Positions 43,306 to 52,454 of a DNA stretch of 64,000 nucleotides are shown here, one piece after another. The notes under the pieces are model-generated. The model was not told where the DNA came from. It did no database searches and saw nothing but the letters and a program-made list of their open reading frames with translations. Made by a program: the position numbers and the translations under genes. Position 1 is the stretch's first letter; each line of letters opens with the position of its first letter. This DNA is from VFZN01 sp963709325 (lineage in GTDB: Bacteria > Acidobacteriota > Vicinamibacteria > Vicinamibacterales > UBA2999). The DNA is taken from assembly GCA_963709325.1 (NCBI GenBank), contig CAVPVV010000001.1:806001-870000 (forward strand), in the 5' to 3' direction.

Positions 43306-44322
43306 ATGCAGAATTCGGTGAAGAACGGCCAGATGGAATCGGATCTCTCGCTCGAGTTCCTCCGTGTGGTCGAGCAGGCGGCTATCGCCTGTGCCCACAC
43401 GATGGGGCAGGGGGACCGTCACCTGTCGGATCAGGCGGCGGTCGAGGCCATGCGCCGCGAGATGGACACGGTTCCGATCGACGGCACGATCGTCATCGGC
43501 GAAGGTGAGCGCGACGAGGCGCCGATGCTCTACATCGGCGAGAGGGTGGGGATGGCCCAGCGCTCGAAGAACCACGGCCGGGCCTTCGACGGAGTCGACA
43601 TCGCCGTGGATCCGCTCGAGGGGACCAACCTCTGTGCGACTGGCGCGGCCAACGCCATCGCGGTCCTCGCGGCGTCGGAGCACGGCGGGCTGCTGCACGC
43701 CCCCGACCTCTACATGGAGAAGCTCGTCGTCGGACCGAGCTCGAAGCATATTGTGGATCTCGACGCGCCGGTTCGGGAGAACTTGCGCGCAATCGCCAGG
43801 GCACTCGGCCGCCAGGTGGACGAGCTGTCAGTGGTCGTGCTCGACCGGCCGCGGCACGAGGAGCTCATCCAGCAGATCCGCGCGACCGGCGCCCGAATCC
43901 GCCTGATCGGCGACGGCGATCTGTCGGCTGGCATTGCTGCCGCTGTGGCCGGGAGCGGAGTGCACGCGGTAATGGGGACCGGCGGCGCGCCGGAGGGCGT
44001 GCTGACGGCCGCGGCGATGCGCTGCCTGAACGGTGAAATCTTCGCGCGGCTGGTGGTGACCAAGCCGGAGCACGAGGACCGCTGCCGCGCGATGGGAATC
44101 AGCGACTTCAAGAAGATCTACAAGTCGGCCGACCTCGCCTGCGGAAAGACGATCATCTTCGCCGCGACGGGAGTGACAGACGGCACCCTGATGAAGGGCG
44201 TCCGGTTCTTCGGCGATGGCATTCGGACCAGCTCCCTGGTAATGCAGACCAATCCACATCGAATCCGGTTCATTGACTCTATCCAGGTCTATCCGGGCCC
44301 CTCGGTGAAGATTCGCTTCTAG
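43306..44322 (+). CDS. glpX: Class II fructose-1,6-bisphosphatase (GlpX type)
   Basis: ATG 43306 gives 338 residues; a later ATG at 43333 (MESDLSLEF) matches the usual GlpX N-terminus and is an alternative. Metal and substrate motifs are IGEGERDEAPMLYIGE, VDPLEGTNLCATG, GDLSAGIAAAVAG, GTGGAPEGVLTAAAMRCLNG, and TGVTDGTLMKGVRFFG. It hydrolyses fructose-1,6-bisphosphate in gluconeogenesis. A (TGCCTTC) repeat tract begins after the stop codon. Confidence 0.95.
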   Translation: MQNSVKNGQMESDLSLEFLRVVEQAAIACAHTMGQGDRHLSDQAAVEAMRREMDTVPIDGTIVIGEGERDEAPMLYIGERVGMAQRSKNHGRAFDGVDIAVDPLEGTNLCATGAANAIAVLAASEHGGLLHAPDLYMEKLVVGPSSKHIVDLDAPVRENLRAIARALGRQVDELSVVVLDRPRHEELIQQIRATGARIRLIGDGDLSAGIAAAVAGSGVHAVMGTGGAPEGVLTAAAMRCLNGEIFARLVVTKPEHEDRCRAMGISDFKKIYKSADLACGKTIIFAATGVTDGTLMKGVRFFGDGIRTSSLVMQTNPHRIRFIDSIQVYPGPSVKIRF

Positions 44323-44331
44323 TCCAGGCCC

Positions 44332-44388
44332 AAGGCCTTGCCTTCTGCCTTCTGCCTTTGCCTTCTGCCTTCTGCCTTTTGTCTTCGC
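44332..44388. repeat. TGCCTTC heptamer repeat, locus C
   Basis: About seven copies of TGCCTTC with small variants fill the space between glpX and the MFS gene, in the opposite orientation to the GAAGGCA of locus A. It runs into the TTG start of the MFS gene. Confidence 0.75.
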
Positions 44389-44389
44389 C

Positions 44390-45616
44390 TTGACCTCCAC
44401 TCCGTTTTCCAGCCGCCGCAACGTTTACGTCGCCGCCGCCGCGAACGGGATTGGCTTTGCCGGCTTCACCATCGTGATGCCGTTCCTGCCGCTCTACATC
44501 CGCGACCTGGGTGTCTCGGACGTAGCCGACATCGCCTTGTGGACGGGCCTGACCCTGGGCGCCACGCCCGCCGTCACGGCTTTCAGCGCCCCCTTGTGGG
44601 GAAGGGTCGGCGATCGTTACGGCAGCAAGGTCCTGGTGTTGCGATCGCTCAGCGCGTTCGCGCTGACCAAGGGTGCGATGGCGTTCGTGACCGCGCCCTG
44701 GCAGCTCTTTGCGCTGCGGGCGCTCCTTGGTGTGTTCGCGGGCTACGGCGCGCTTACCGTGTCGATGGCTGCCGAATCCGTGCCGCGGGAACAGATGGCC
44801 CGGGCGATAGGCACGGTCCAGATTGCTCAGCGATTGGGTCCAGCCGTCGGTCCTGTCATTGGCGGCATCCTTGCTCCAGCCGTCGGCCTGCGTGCCAGCT
44901 TCATTGTCGCGGCGGTGTTTTATCTCTCGGCCATGCTGCTGATCGCGGTGTTCTACGTCGAGCCGCGCACCCGCCAGGCCCGTGCCGCACGGCGTCCGAT
45001 GCGGGAGGTATTTCGGGAGTTGTATCGCACACCGGGATTCGTGATGGTCTTCACGGCAATCCTGTGCCTGCAGCTCGTCGATCGGAGCTTTGGTCCAATC
45101 CTTCCGCTGTACGTCGAGCTGCTCGGGCTTCCCGAGTCGGAGGTGGCGTTCGTGTCCGGCGTGCTGTTCTCGATTGCCGCGGTCTTCGCGGCGTTGGGGC
45201 ATCACGCTGCCGAGCCGCTCATGCTGCACTGGCCGTCGCGCGTCCTCGTGGCCGGGTCGGCGGTGGTGACGGCACTCGGCCTGCTGCTGCTCGTGCTGGT
45301 CCCCTCGATTTGGGCGTTTGCCGCCGCGCTGGCAATCTCCGGCGCGGCGATTGGCGTCGGAATGACGTCTACCTATACGTCTGGGGGGCGGCTGCTGCCG
45401 CATGATGCGCACGCCACCGGTTTCGGTGTGCTCACCACCGCCTCGCTTGTCGGGCTGGCGGTAAGTCCGATCGTCGCCGGCCTCATCAGCGGTCCGGGCC
45501 TCCGCGTCGTCTTCGAGGCCGACATCGTCCTGCTAGCCGGCCTGGCGCTTGCCGCGTGGGTGCGCATGGAGGCACGCGTCACTCATCCGGCGACGGTGGC
45601 TTCCGATACTTCCTGA
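44390..45616 (+). CDS. Major facilitator superfamily transporter, drug-efflux type
   Basis: The 408-residue protein has about 12 hydrophobic helices. N-terminal GIGFAGFTIVMPFLPLYIRD, the loop PLWGRVGDRYGSKVLVLRS (G-R-V-G-D-R-Y-G), LGVFAGYGALTVSMAAESVP and IGTVQIAQRLGPAVGPVIGG place it with MdtG/TetA-like DHA1 proteins. No ATG exists before helix 1, so it begins with TTG 44390 without a visible Shine-Dalgarno, directly after the heptamer repeats. The substrate is unknown. Confidence 0.85.
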   Translation: MTSTPFSSRRNVYVAAAANGIGFAGFTIVMPFLPLYIRDLGVSDVADIALWTGLTLGATPAVTAFSAPLWGRVGDRYGSKVLVLRSLSAFALTKGAMAFVTAPWQLFALRALLGVFAGYGALTVSMAAESVPREQMARAIGTVQIAQRLGPAVGPVIGGILAPAVGLRASFIVAAVFYLSAMLLIAVFYVEPRTRQARAARRPMREVFRELYRTPGFVMVFTAILCLQLVDRSFGPILPLYVELLGLPESEVAFVSGVLFSIAAVFAALGHHAAEPLMLHWPSRVLVAGSAVVTALGLLLLVLVPSIWAFAAALAISGAAIGVGMTSTYTSGGRLLPHDAHATGFGVLTTASLVGLAVSPIVAGLISGPGLRVVFEADIVLLAGLALAAWVRMEARVTHPATVASDTS

Positions 45617-45664
45617 TCGCCCGCTTCGTCTCGTCCTCGTGCCGAACGCGCCATCCGCGCATTG

Positions 45665-45670
45665 TAAAAT
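45665..45670 (+). promoter_or_regulatory. Putative -10 box (TAAAAT) of hflX
   Basis: TAAAAT lies 9 nt before ATG 45680 and there is no Shine-Dalgarno between them. Confidence 0.38.
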
Positions 45671-45679
45671 CAATGCCGC

Positions 45680-46984
45680 ATGCAGGCACCGCGATCGACG
45701 AGCGAAGAGCGCGCCGCGCTCGTCGGTTTGATGACCGGCACGACCCGCCGTCTCGACGCCGAACGCTCGATGGAGGAGCTGGAAGGACTGGCCGAGGCGG
45801 CCGGTGCGCAGGTCGTGCTGCGCGTGCTGCAGGAGCGGCCGAAGCCCGACCCGGCAACGTTTCTCGGCAGCGGGAAAGTGGACCTGCTGGCGCACGCCGC
45901 CGACGAAGCCGACGTGGGCGTCGTCGTCTTCGACAACGAGCTCTCGCCTGCGCAGTTGCGCGAGCTCGGCAAGCGGCTCGAGCGCAAGGTGGTCGATCGA
46001 ACGCAACTGATTCTCGACATCTTCGCCAGGCGCGCCCGCACGCGTGAGGGCAAGCTCCAGGTCGAGCTCGCACAACTCAAATATCTGTTGCCTCGCCTTG
46101 TCGGCATGGGCGCGGAGATGTCGAGGCTGGGCGGCGGCATCGGCACGAGAGGCCCTGGTGAAACGAAGCTGGAGGCCGACCGGCGCAAGATCCGTGTCCG
46201 GATCCACAGCCTCGAGCAGGAGATCGAAACCGTGCGGCGGCGTCGCGCCCAGCTCCGCGATCGGCGGCACAAGACGGACGTGCCGATCGTCGCGCTGGTC
46301 GGCTACACCAACGCCGGCAAGACCACGCTGTTCAACCGGCTGACGAAGGCCGGAGCCGAGGTCTCGGACGCGCTGTTCGTCACGCTCGATCCGCTGGTCC
46401 GCACCGTGATGCTGCCCGACCGGCGGCAGCTGCTTCTCAGCGATACGGTCGGATTCATCGATCGCCTGCCGCATACCCTTGTGGCTGCGTTTCGCGCCAC
46501 CCTCGAGGAGACGGCCGGCGCCGACCTGGTGCTGCACGTGATCGACGCGTCGAGTCCGGAGCGCGAGCGCCACGCCGCCGCTGTGAGCCGCGTGCTCGAG
46601 GAAGTCGGGGCGACCAGCGTGCCGCGGCTGGAGGTCTACAACAAGATCGATCGGCTCAACGCCGACGAGCGCCGACGGCTGGCCGAGGCCGATCCGTCAG
46701 CCCTCCTGATTTCCGCGGCGACCGGCCAGGGATGCGAGGAACTGCTGGAGACGGTGGCGGCGCGGCTCGCGCTCGATCAACAGCGCCTGCACATCTCGCT
46801 GGATCTCTCTCAGCCGGAACAGGCCGAGCGCCTCGTCTGGATCTACCGACACGGGCGCGTGCACAGCCAAACCAATGCCGGTGACCGCGTCGATCTCGAA
46901 GCCGATCTGCCGCGGCGGCTGGCGGCGCAGGTCAGTGGCTACATCGTGACGCCGGCAGCGGCGCGGAGGGCGCGGCATGCCTGA
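45680..46984 (+). CDS. hflX: GTPase HflX
   Basis: The 434-residue protein has the HflX N-terminal domain (PATFLGSGKVDLLAHA, VVDRTQLILDIFARRARTRE, and the glycine-rich loop RLGGGIGTRGPGETKLEADR) followed by a coiled coil and the G domain: G1 LVGYTNAGKTTLFN, G3 LSDTVGFIDRLPH, G4 YNKID, G5 ISAATGQG. HflX splits stalled or hibernating 70S ribosomes, notably after heat stress. The 3' end overlaps the next gene by 8 bp. Confidence 0.95.
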   Translation: MQAPRSTSEERAALVGLMTGTTRRLDAERSMEELEGLAEAAGAQVVLRVLQERPKPDPATFLGSGKVDLLAHAADEADVGVVVFDNELSPAQLRELGKRLERKVVDRTQLILDIFARRARTREGKLQVELAQLKYLLPRLVGMGAEMSRLGGGIGTRGPGETKLEADRRKIRVRIHSLEQEIETVRRRRAQLRDRRHKTDVPIVALVGYTNAGKTTLFNRLTKAGAEVSDALFVTLDPLVRTVMLPDRRQLLLSDTVGFIDRLPHTLVAAFRATLEETAGADLVLHVIDASSPERERHAAAVSRVLEEVGATSVPRLEVYNKIDRLNADERRRLAEADPSALLISAATGQGCEELLETVAARLALDQQRLHISLDLSQPEQAERLVWIYRHGRVHSQTNAGDRVDLEADLPRRLAAQVSGYIVTPAAARRARHA

Positions 46985-48323
46985 CATCCGCTGGCGGTGG
47001 CGCGTCGTCGTCGTGCTGCTCCTGATCGTCTCGGGTGCGTGCGCAAAGCGCGTGGCGCCGGCGGTCGTGACCGCGCCGCGTCATCCGGACTACATCGTTC
47101 CGGCGGTTCCCTCGAACGCATCGCCGGCGCTGCGCGGCGGTATCGATCGCGGCTGGCAGTACCTGCAGGCCGGCGACCTGCGCAATGCAGAGCGCGAGTT
47201 CGGCGCGGCGCAGAAAGCATCGCCGGAAAGCCCCAGCGCAGACGCCGGGTTCGGTTACCTCGCCCTGGCACGAGGGCGCGCCGACGATGCGTTGCCGGCC
47301 TTCGATCGGGCGCTGGCCCGCGATCCGCGGTACGTCTCGGCGCTGGTCGGGCGCGGCTATGCCCTCGTCGATCTCAAGAGAGAAGGCGACGCCGTCGCCG
47401 CGTTCGAGCTGGCGCTGAAGGCCGATCCGACGCTGACCGATCTGCAGGCCCGCGTCGACGTCCTGCGTTTCCGGGCCACCCAGGATCTGCTCGCCCGCGC
47501 CAAGACAGCCACCGACGCCGGACGCCTCGACGATGCCCGCGCCGCTTACGAGCAGGCCATCACGACGTCGCCCGACTCCGCGTTTCTCTATCGCGATCTG
47601 GCGGCGGTGGAGCGCAAGGCCGGAGTGCCCGATCGCGCCATCGAGCACCTCCGGCGGTCACTGGACCTCGAGCCGGCGGATGCGCGCGCGCTGGTGACGC
47701 TCGGCGAATTGCTTGAAGAGCGCGGTGATCTGGTCGCGGCGCTTTCGACCTTCGAGGCGGCACGGGCCGCGGACTCATCGTCGGTGCCAGTTTCGACGAT
47801 CGCCCGCCTGCGCGATCGCGTCGCCGCGCTCAAGCTGCCGGAACCGTATCGGGCCATTCCGGCCGCGCCGCGGGTCACGCGCGCCGACATCGCGGCCCTC
47901 GTCGGCGTCCGTCTCGAGGCGTTGGTCTCGCGCGCTGCCCAGCGCCAGGTGGTGATCACCGATATCCGCGGCAACTGGGCGCAGCAGTGGATCACCTCGG
48001 TGGTGCGGGCCGGCATCATGGACACGCTCCCGAATTACGAGTTCAACCCGCAGACGGTCGTGCGCCGCGGCGATCTCGCTCGGACCGTGTCGCGACTCCT
48101 GACGCTTCTCGATGGCGTCAAACCCGGCATGTCGAAGCGATGGGAGAACGCGGGCGTCGCCGTCGCCGACGTGCCGCCGGAGCACTTGAGCTACCCGGCA
48201 GTGTCGGTCGCTGCCGCTTCGGGTGTCATGCCGCTCGACAATGGCGCGTTTCGGCTCCTCGATCCGGTCACTGGCGCCGAAGCCCTTGACATCATCAGCC
48301 GGATCGAAACGCTGGCGCGATGA
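46977..48323 (+). CDS. TPR protein with N-terminal membrane leader and S-layer-homology-like C-terminus
   Basis: The 448-residue product starts with a basic stretch and a hydrophobic leader (VVVVLLLIVSGACAKR); the Cys suggests a lipoprotein although the lipobox (SGAC) is weak. Residues 50-280 hold several TPR repeats (DLRNAEREFGAAQKASPESP, GRADDALPAFDRALARDPRY, PDRAIEHLRRSLDLEPADA). The last 110 residues, with DIRGNWAQQWITSVVRAGIM and a second VADVPPEHLSYPAVSVAAAS, resemble SLH domains. It should be a surface or periplasmic scaffold. It overlaps hflX by 8 bp and the pgsA-like gene by 4 bp (ATGA). Confidence 0.72.
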   Translation: MPDIRWRWRVVVVLLLIVSGACAKRVAPAVVTAPRHPDYIVPAVPSNASPALRGGIDRGWQYLQAGDLRNAEREFGAAQKASPESPSADAGFGYLALARGRADDALPAFDRALARDPRYVSALVGRGYALVDLKREGDAVAAFELALKADPTLTDLQARVDVLRFRATQDLLARAKTATDAGRLDDARAAYEQAITTSPDSAFLYRDLAAVERKAGVPDRAIEHLRRSLDLEPADARALVTLGELLEERGDLVAALSTFEAARAADSSSVPVSTIARLRDRVAALKLPEPYRAIPAAPRVTRADIAALVGVRLEALVSRAAQRQVVITDIRGNWAQQWITSVVRAGIMDTLPNYEFNPQTVVRRGDLARTVSRLLTLLDGVKPGMSKRWENAGVAVADVPPEHLSYPAVSVAAASGVMPLDNGAFRLLDPVTGAEALDIISRIETLAR

Positions 48324-48877
48324 CGACCGGGCCGGTCTTCACGCTCGCCAACCAGCTGACGCTGCTGCGGATGCTGCTCATCCCGGCGTTCGTGCTGCTG
48401 GTGGTGTACGGCGCGTTCGGGTGGGCGCTGGCGGTGTTCCTGTTCGCGGGTATCACCGACGCGCTCGACGGGTTGATCGCGCGGCAGACGGGTCAGAAGA
48501 GCGAGCTGGGGGCGTGGCTCGATCCCGCCGCCGACAAGCTGCTCCTGGTCACGACCTTTATCGTCCTGACGTTGCCGAACGTCGGACTCGTGAACCGAAT
48601 CCCCATCTGGCTCACGATTCTCGTCATCAGCCGCGACGTTGGCATCGTCCTGACGGTTGCCATCGTCAATCTCGCCTCGGGCCCGCGCACCTTCCGGCCT
48701 TCACAGCTCGGCAAGGTCGCCACCGCCTGGTTCATCGTCACCTGCGTGGTGGTGATGTTCTACAACTGGCGGGCCATCACCTCGCCGGTGGTGGGCTTCT
48801 TCATCTGGACGTCGCTGGCCATTACCCTGGCCTCGGGGATTGATTACGTCTGGCGCATCGGGCGCGGACTCCGGTGA
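48320..48877 (+). CDS. CDP-alcohol phosphatidyltransferase (PgsA-like)
   Basis: The 185-residue integral membrane enzyme has about six helices and the CDP-alcohol signature D-A-L-D-G-L-I-A-R-Q-T-G-Q-K-S-E-L-G-A-W, followed by LDPAADK, which fits D-x2-D-G-x2-A-R-x8-G-x3-D-x3-D. The product is likely phosphatidylglycerophosphate synthase or a related phospholipid head-group enzyme. Its ATG overlaps the upstream stop by 4 nt. The stop codon lies in a 10-bp hairpin. Confidence 0.85.
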   Translation: MTTGPVFTLANQLTLLRMLLIPAFVLLVVYGAFGWALAVFLFAGITDALDGLIARQTGQKSELGAWLDPAADKLLLVTTFIVLTLPNVGLVNRIPIWLTILVISRDVGIVLTVAIVNLASGPRTFRPSQLGKVATAWFIVTCVVVMFYNWRAITSPVVGFFIWTSLAITLASGIDYVWRIGRGLR

Positions 48878-48901
48878 GCCCGTGCATCGCGCGGGCTCAC
48901 C
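48873..48901 (+). terminator. Hairpin at the end of the pgsA-like gene
   Basis: GGTGAGCCCG and CGGGCTCACC form a perfect 10-bp stem with a 9-nt loop around the TGA stop of the pgsA-like gene. No T tract follows, so termination efficiency is uncertain. It separates the operon from the convergent exopolysaccharide locus. Confidence 0.45.
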
Positions 48902-48958
48902 GCTGCGGGCGAAGCCGGCCTGCACCCGCGAAGCTGCCAGCCTGCCGAAACAGGGCCG

Positions 48959-49888
<930 letters not shown>

Positions 49889-49905
49889 GTGAAGACTCCG
49901 ATCCG

Positions 49906-51351
49906 TCAGGTTGCCAGGTGCCGATGCGGGATGAGCGCGCGCAGCAGCGTCATCCACATGATCTTCAAATCGAGCGACACCGACCAGTTCTCGATGTAGT
50001 AGAGATCGTACTCGATGCGCTTCTCGAGCGAGGTGTTGCCGCGCCAGCCGTTGACCTGCGCCCAGCCGGTAATCCCGGCCTTGACCTTGTGCCGCAGCAT
50101 GTACTGCGGGATGCGGTGCTTGAACTGTTCGACGAAGAACGGGCGCTCGGGCCGGGGCCCGACGATCGACATCTCGCCCTTGAGCACGTTCCAGAACTGC
50201 GGCATTTCGTCGAGGTCGTGACGGCGCAGGAACGCACCGATCGGCGTGGCCCGCGGGTCGTCTTCGTCGGCCCAAATCGGCCCGGTCCGCTCCTCAGCGT
50301 CGATCGGCATGGTGCGGAACTTGTAGACCCGGAACTGCTTGCCGTCGAGTCCCATGCGCTGCTGGTGATAGAACACCGGGCCGGACGAGCCGCGCTTGAT
50401 GAGCCACGCGATGATCAGCCCGGGTACGAGCATCAGACTCAGCGCGACGAACGACACCGCGACATCCAGGGCGCGCTTGACGAACGAGTTCAGCCCCTGC
50501 AGCGGGACGTCGTTCAGGTTGATGACGGGTACGCCGTCGAGGTCCTCGAGCCTTGCCCGCAGCGCGATGAACTGGAGCAGGTCCGGGACCACCTTGACGT
50601 CGATCCCCTCGCGGCTGGTCGACTCGACGAGGTCGAGCAGCTTCATGTGCTCCTCGAGCGGCAGCGCCACATAAAGGTGGTCGACCTTTTCCCGGACTGC
50701 CACTTCCACCGCTTCGGCGAGCGACCCGAGCAGCGGCAGCCCCCGATAGCCGAGGTGGTCGCCGCCGGCGCGGTCGTCGATGAAGCCGATGATCTGGTAG
50801 CCGAGCTCCCGGTGCTCGAGAATCTTGTCGGCGACCATGCGGCCGAGGTCGCCGTTGCCGGCGATCAACACGCGCCGGAGCCCGACACCGGCAATCCACC
50901 GCCGCTCGAGCGCTTCACGGATGAACTTCCGCGACAGGTAGCCGACGGCGATGTTGAACAGCAGGAACAGGCCCCAGACGAGCTGCGAGACCTCGTAGAC
51001 GCCTCGCTCCTTGAGCGGATCCGGAACGTAGTACGCCTGGAAGTAAAGCGTGCCGACCACGCCGAGCACGACCGCGAAGATGCTGCCGACGAGGACGTTG
51101 AAGAAGTCGTCGATGCGCGACCGTCCGCGGCGCAGCCGATAGAGCCCCTGGAGGTGAAAACCGATCGGGACGATGGCCGCGATGAACGGCAGAACGTTGA
51201 GATACTGCTCGAGCGGAGGGTAGCCGCGGGTGACCGGGATCAGGCCGGAGTCGAAGCGAATCACGTACGCGACCAGGAACGCCACCATGCCGAGCACGGC
51301 GTCGGTGACGATGTGGAACGCGACCAGGAGCCGGTTGTGCCGCTTCACCAT
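49906..51351 (-). CDS. Undecaprenyl-phosphate sugar phosphotransferase (WcaJ/PssY-like)
   Basis: The 481-residue membrane protein has four N-terminal helices, a Rossmann-like middle domain (VLIAGNGDLGRMVADKILEH, YQIIGFIDDRAGG), another helix (ALDVAVSFVALSLMLVPGLI) and the bacterial sugar-transferase domain (SSGPVFYHQQRMGLDGKQF, VYKFRTMPIDAEE, LRRHDLDEMPQFWNVLKGEM, SIVGPRPERP, VKAGITGWAQVNGWRG). It starts glycan synthesis by transferring a hexose-1-phosphate, usually glucose, to undecaprenyl phosphate. Seven bp overlap with the upstream GT gene. Confidence 0.94.
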   Translation of the reverse strand: MVKRHNRLLVAFHIVTDAVLGMVAFLVAYVIRFDSGLIPVTRGYPPLEQYLNVLPFIAAIVPIGFHLQGLYRLRRGRSRIDDFFNVLVGSIFAVVLGVVGTLYFQAYYVPDPLKERGVYEVSQLVWGLFLLFNIAVGYLSRKFIREALERRWIAGVGLRRVLIAGNGDLGRMVADKILEHRELGYQIIGFIDDRAGGDHLGYRGLPLLGSLAEAVEVAVREKVDHLYVALPLEEHMKLLDLVESTSREGIDVKVVPDLLQFIALRARLEDLDGVPVINLNDVPLQGLNSFVKRALDVAVSFVALSLMLVPGLIIAWLIKRGSSGPVFYHQQRMGLDGKQFRVYKFRTMPIDAEERTGPIWADEDDPRATPIGAFLRRHDLDEMPQFWNVLKGEMSIVGPRPERPFFVEQFKHRIPQYMLRHKVKAGITGWAQVNGWRGNTSLEKRIEYDLYYIENWSVSLDLKIMWMTLLRALIPHRHLAT

Positions 51352-52454
51352 GAGTGGTCGGGTGGGGCGGCCATCAATTCGTCAGCGGCGCGCGCGATGC
51401 CGTGCATGAAGGCCTCGCGCGAAAACTGCTCGGCGTGGCGTCGGATTGCGGTGCGGTCCCAGGTCCGGGTGGCGGCCTCGCGCATGCTGGCGCTGAGCGC
51501 ATCCACCGACAAATCGGGCACGAGCAGGCCGGTCACGCCGGGAACGACCGTGTCGAGCGCGCCGCCGCGGGCCAGCGCTACGACCGGGCGTCCGCAGGCC
51601 TGGGCCTCCACGGGGACGATGCCGAAGTCTTCTTCACCGGGAAGAATGGTGGCGATCGAGGTGCGATAGAGCTGGCGCACGTGCTCGTCCGGCAGGTAGC
51701 CAACGAGCTCGATCCCATTCCCGGCCAGCTGCTCGAGGTGTGCCCGCTCGGGACCGTCACCGACAATGGTGAGAGGCACCCCTGCCTGCCGGGCGGCGGT
51801 CATCGCGAGATCGATGCGCTTGTAGGGCACCAACGCAGACACAATCAGAAATCTGGGGCTGACGGGCGCCGAGTCCGGCGTGTAGAACTCGGTATCGACC
51901 GGTGGATACACGATGGTCGACTGACGATTATAGTACAGGCCGATTCTCCGCGCAACGTGTTGAGAAATAGCCAGATAGCGGTCCACGCGGTGGGCGGTGG
52001 CGCGATCCCACCGGGCCAGCCACGCCAGGATGGGGCGGAGCAGGGCGCTTTTGCGGGGCCCGACGCGTTCGGGGCCGAAGTAGGCGTCGAACTGATCCCA
52101 GGCGTAGCGCATCGGCGTCAGGCAGTAGCACAAGTGCCGGGCCCGCCCCGGCACGACGACCGATTTGGCCGCGCAATGACTCGTGCTGATGACGAGGTCG
52201 TAGCCATCGAGGTCGAACTGCTCGATGGCAAATGGGAAGAGCGGGAGGTATTGCCGGTACTTGGTGGCCGCGGCCGGCAGCCACTGGACCACAGAGGCAG
52301 CGATGCGCCGCCGCTCGATACGGGGCGAGGTGCTGCCCGGCACGTACACCAGCGTGAACAGGTCAGCGGCGGGGAACACGTCGCAGAGCGCGTCGAGGGC
52401 TTTCTCGCCGCCGCGAAACCCGGTCAGCCAGTCATGGATGAACGCGACCCGCAT
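51345..52454 (-). CDS. Glycosyltransferase family 4 (mannosyl/WbpZ-like)
   Basis: The 369-residue GT-B enzyme starts MRVAFIHDWLTGFRGGEKAL, a start shared by many exopolysaccharide GT4 enzymes. C-terminal lobe motifs are SALVPYKRIDLAMTAARQAG, LTIVGDGPERAHLEQLAG and LPGEEDFGIVPVEAQACGRP (E-x7-E). The ATG shares its A with the stop of the upstream GT gene (TGATG). It adds a sugar to the lipid-linked glycan; donor unknown. Confidence 0.9.
   Translation of the reverse strand: MRVAFIHDWLTGFRGGEKALDALCDVFPAADLFTLVYVPGSTSPRIERRRIAASVVQWLPAAATKYRQYLPLFPFAIEQFDLDGYDLVISTSHCAAKSVVVPGRARHLCYCLTPMRYAWDQFDAYFGPERVGPRKSALLRPILAWLARWDRATAHRVDRYLAISQHVARRIGLYYNRQSTIVYPPVDTEFYTPDSAPVSPRFLIVSALVPYKRIDLAMTAARQAGVPLTIVGDGPERAHLEQLAGNGIELVGYLPDEHVRQLYRTSIATILPGEEDFGIVPVEAQACGRPVVALARGGALDTVVPGVTGLLVPDLSVDALSASMREAATRTWDRTAIRRHAEQFSREAFMHGIARAADELMAAPPDHSW

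Noticed and set aside
49918..51669. 583-residue open frame on the plus strand
   Set aside because: Shadow of the WcaJ-like and GT4 genes; composition is Arg/Gly/Asp-rich and no motif is present.
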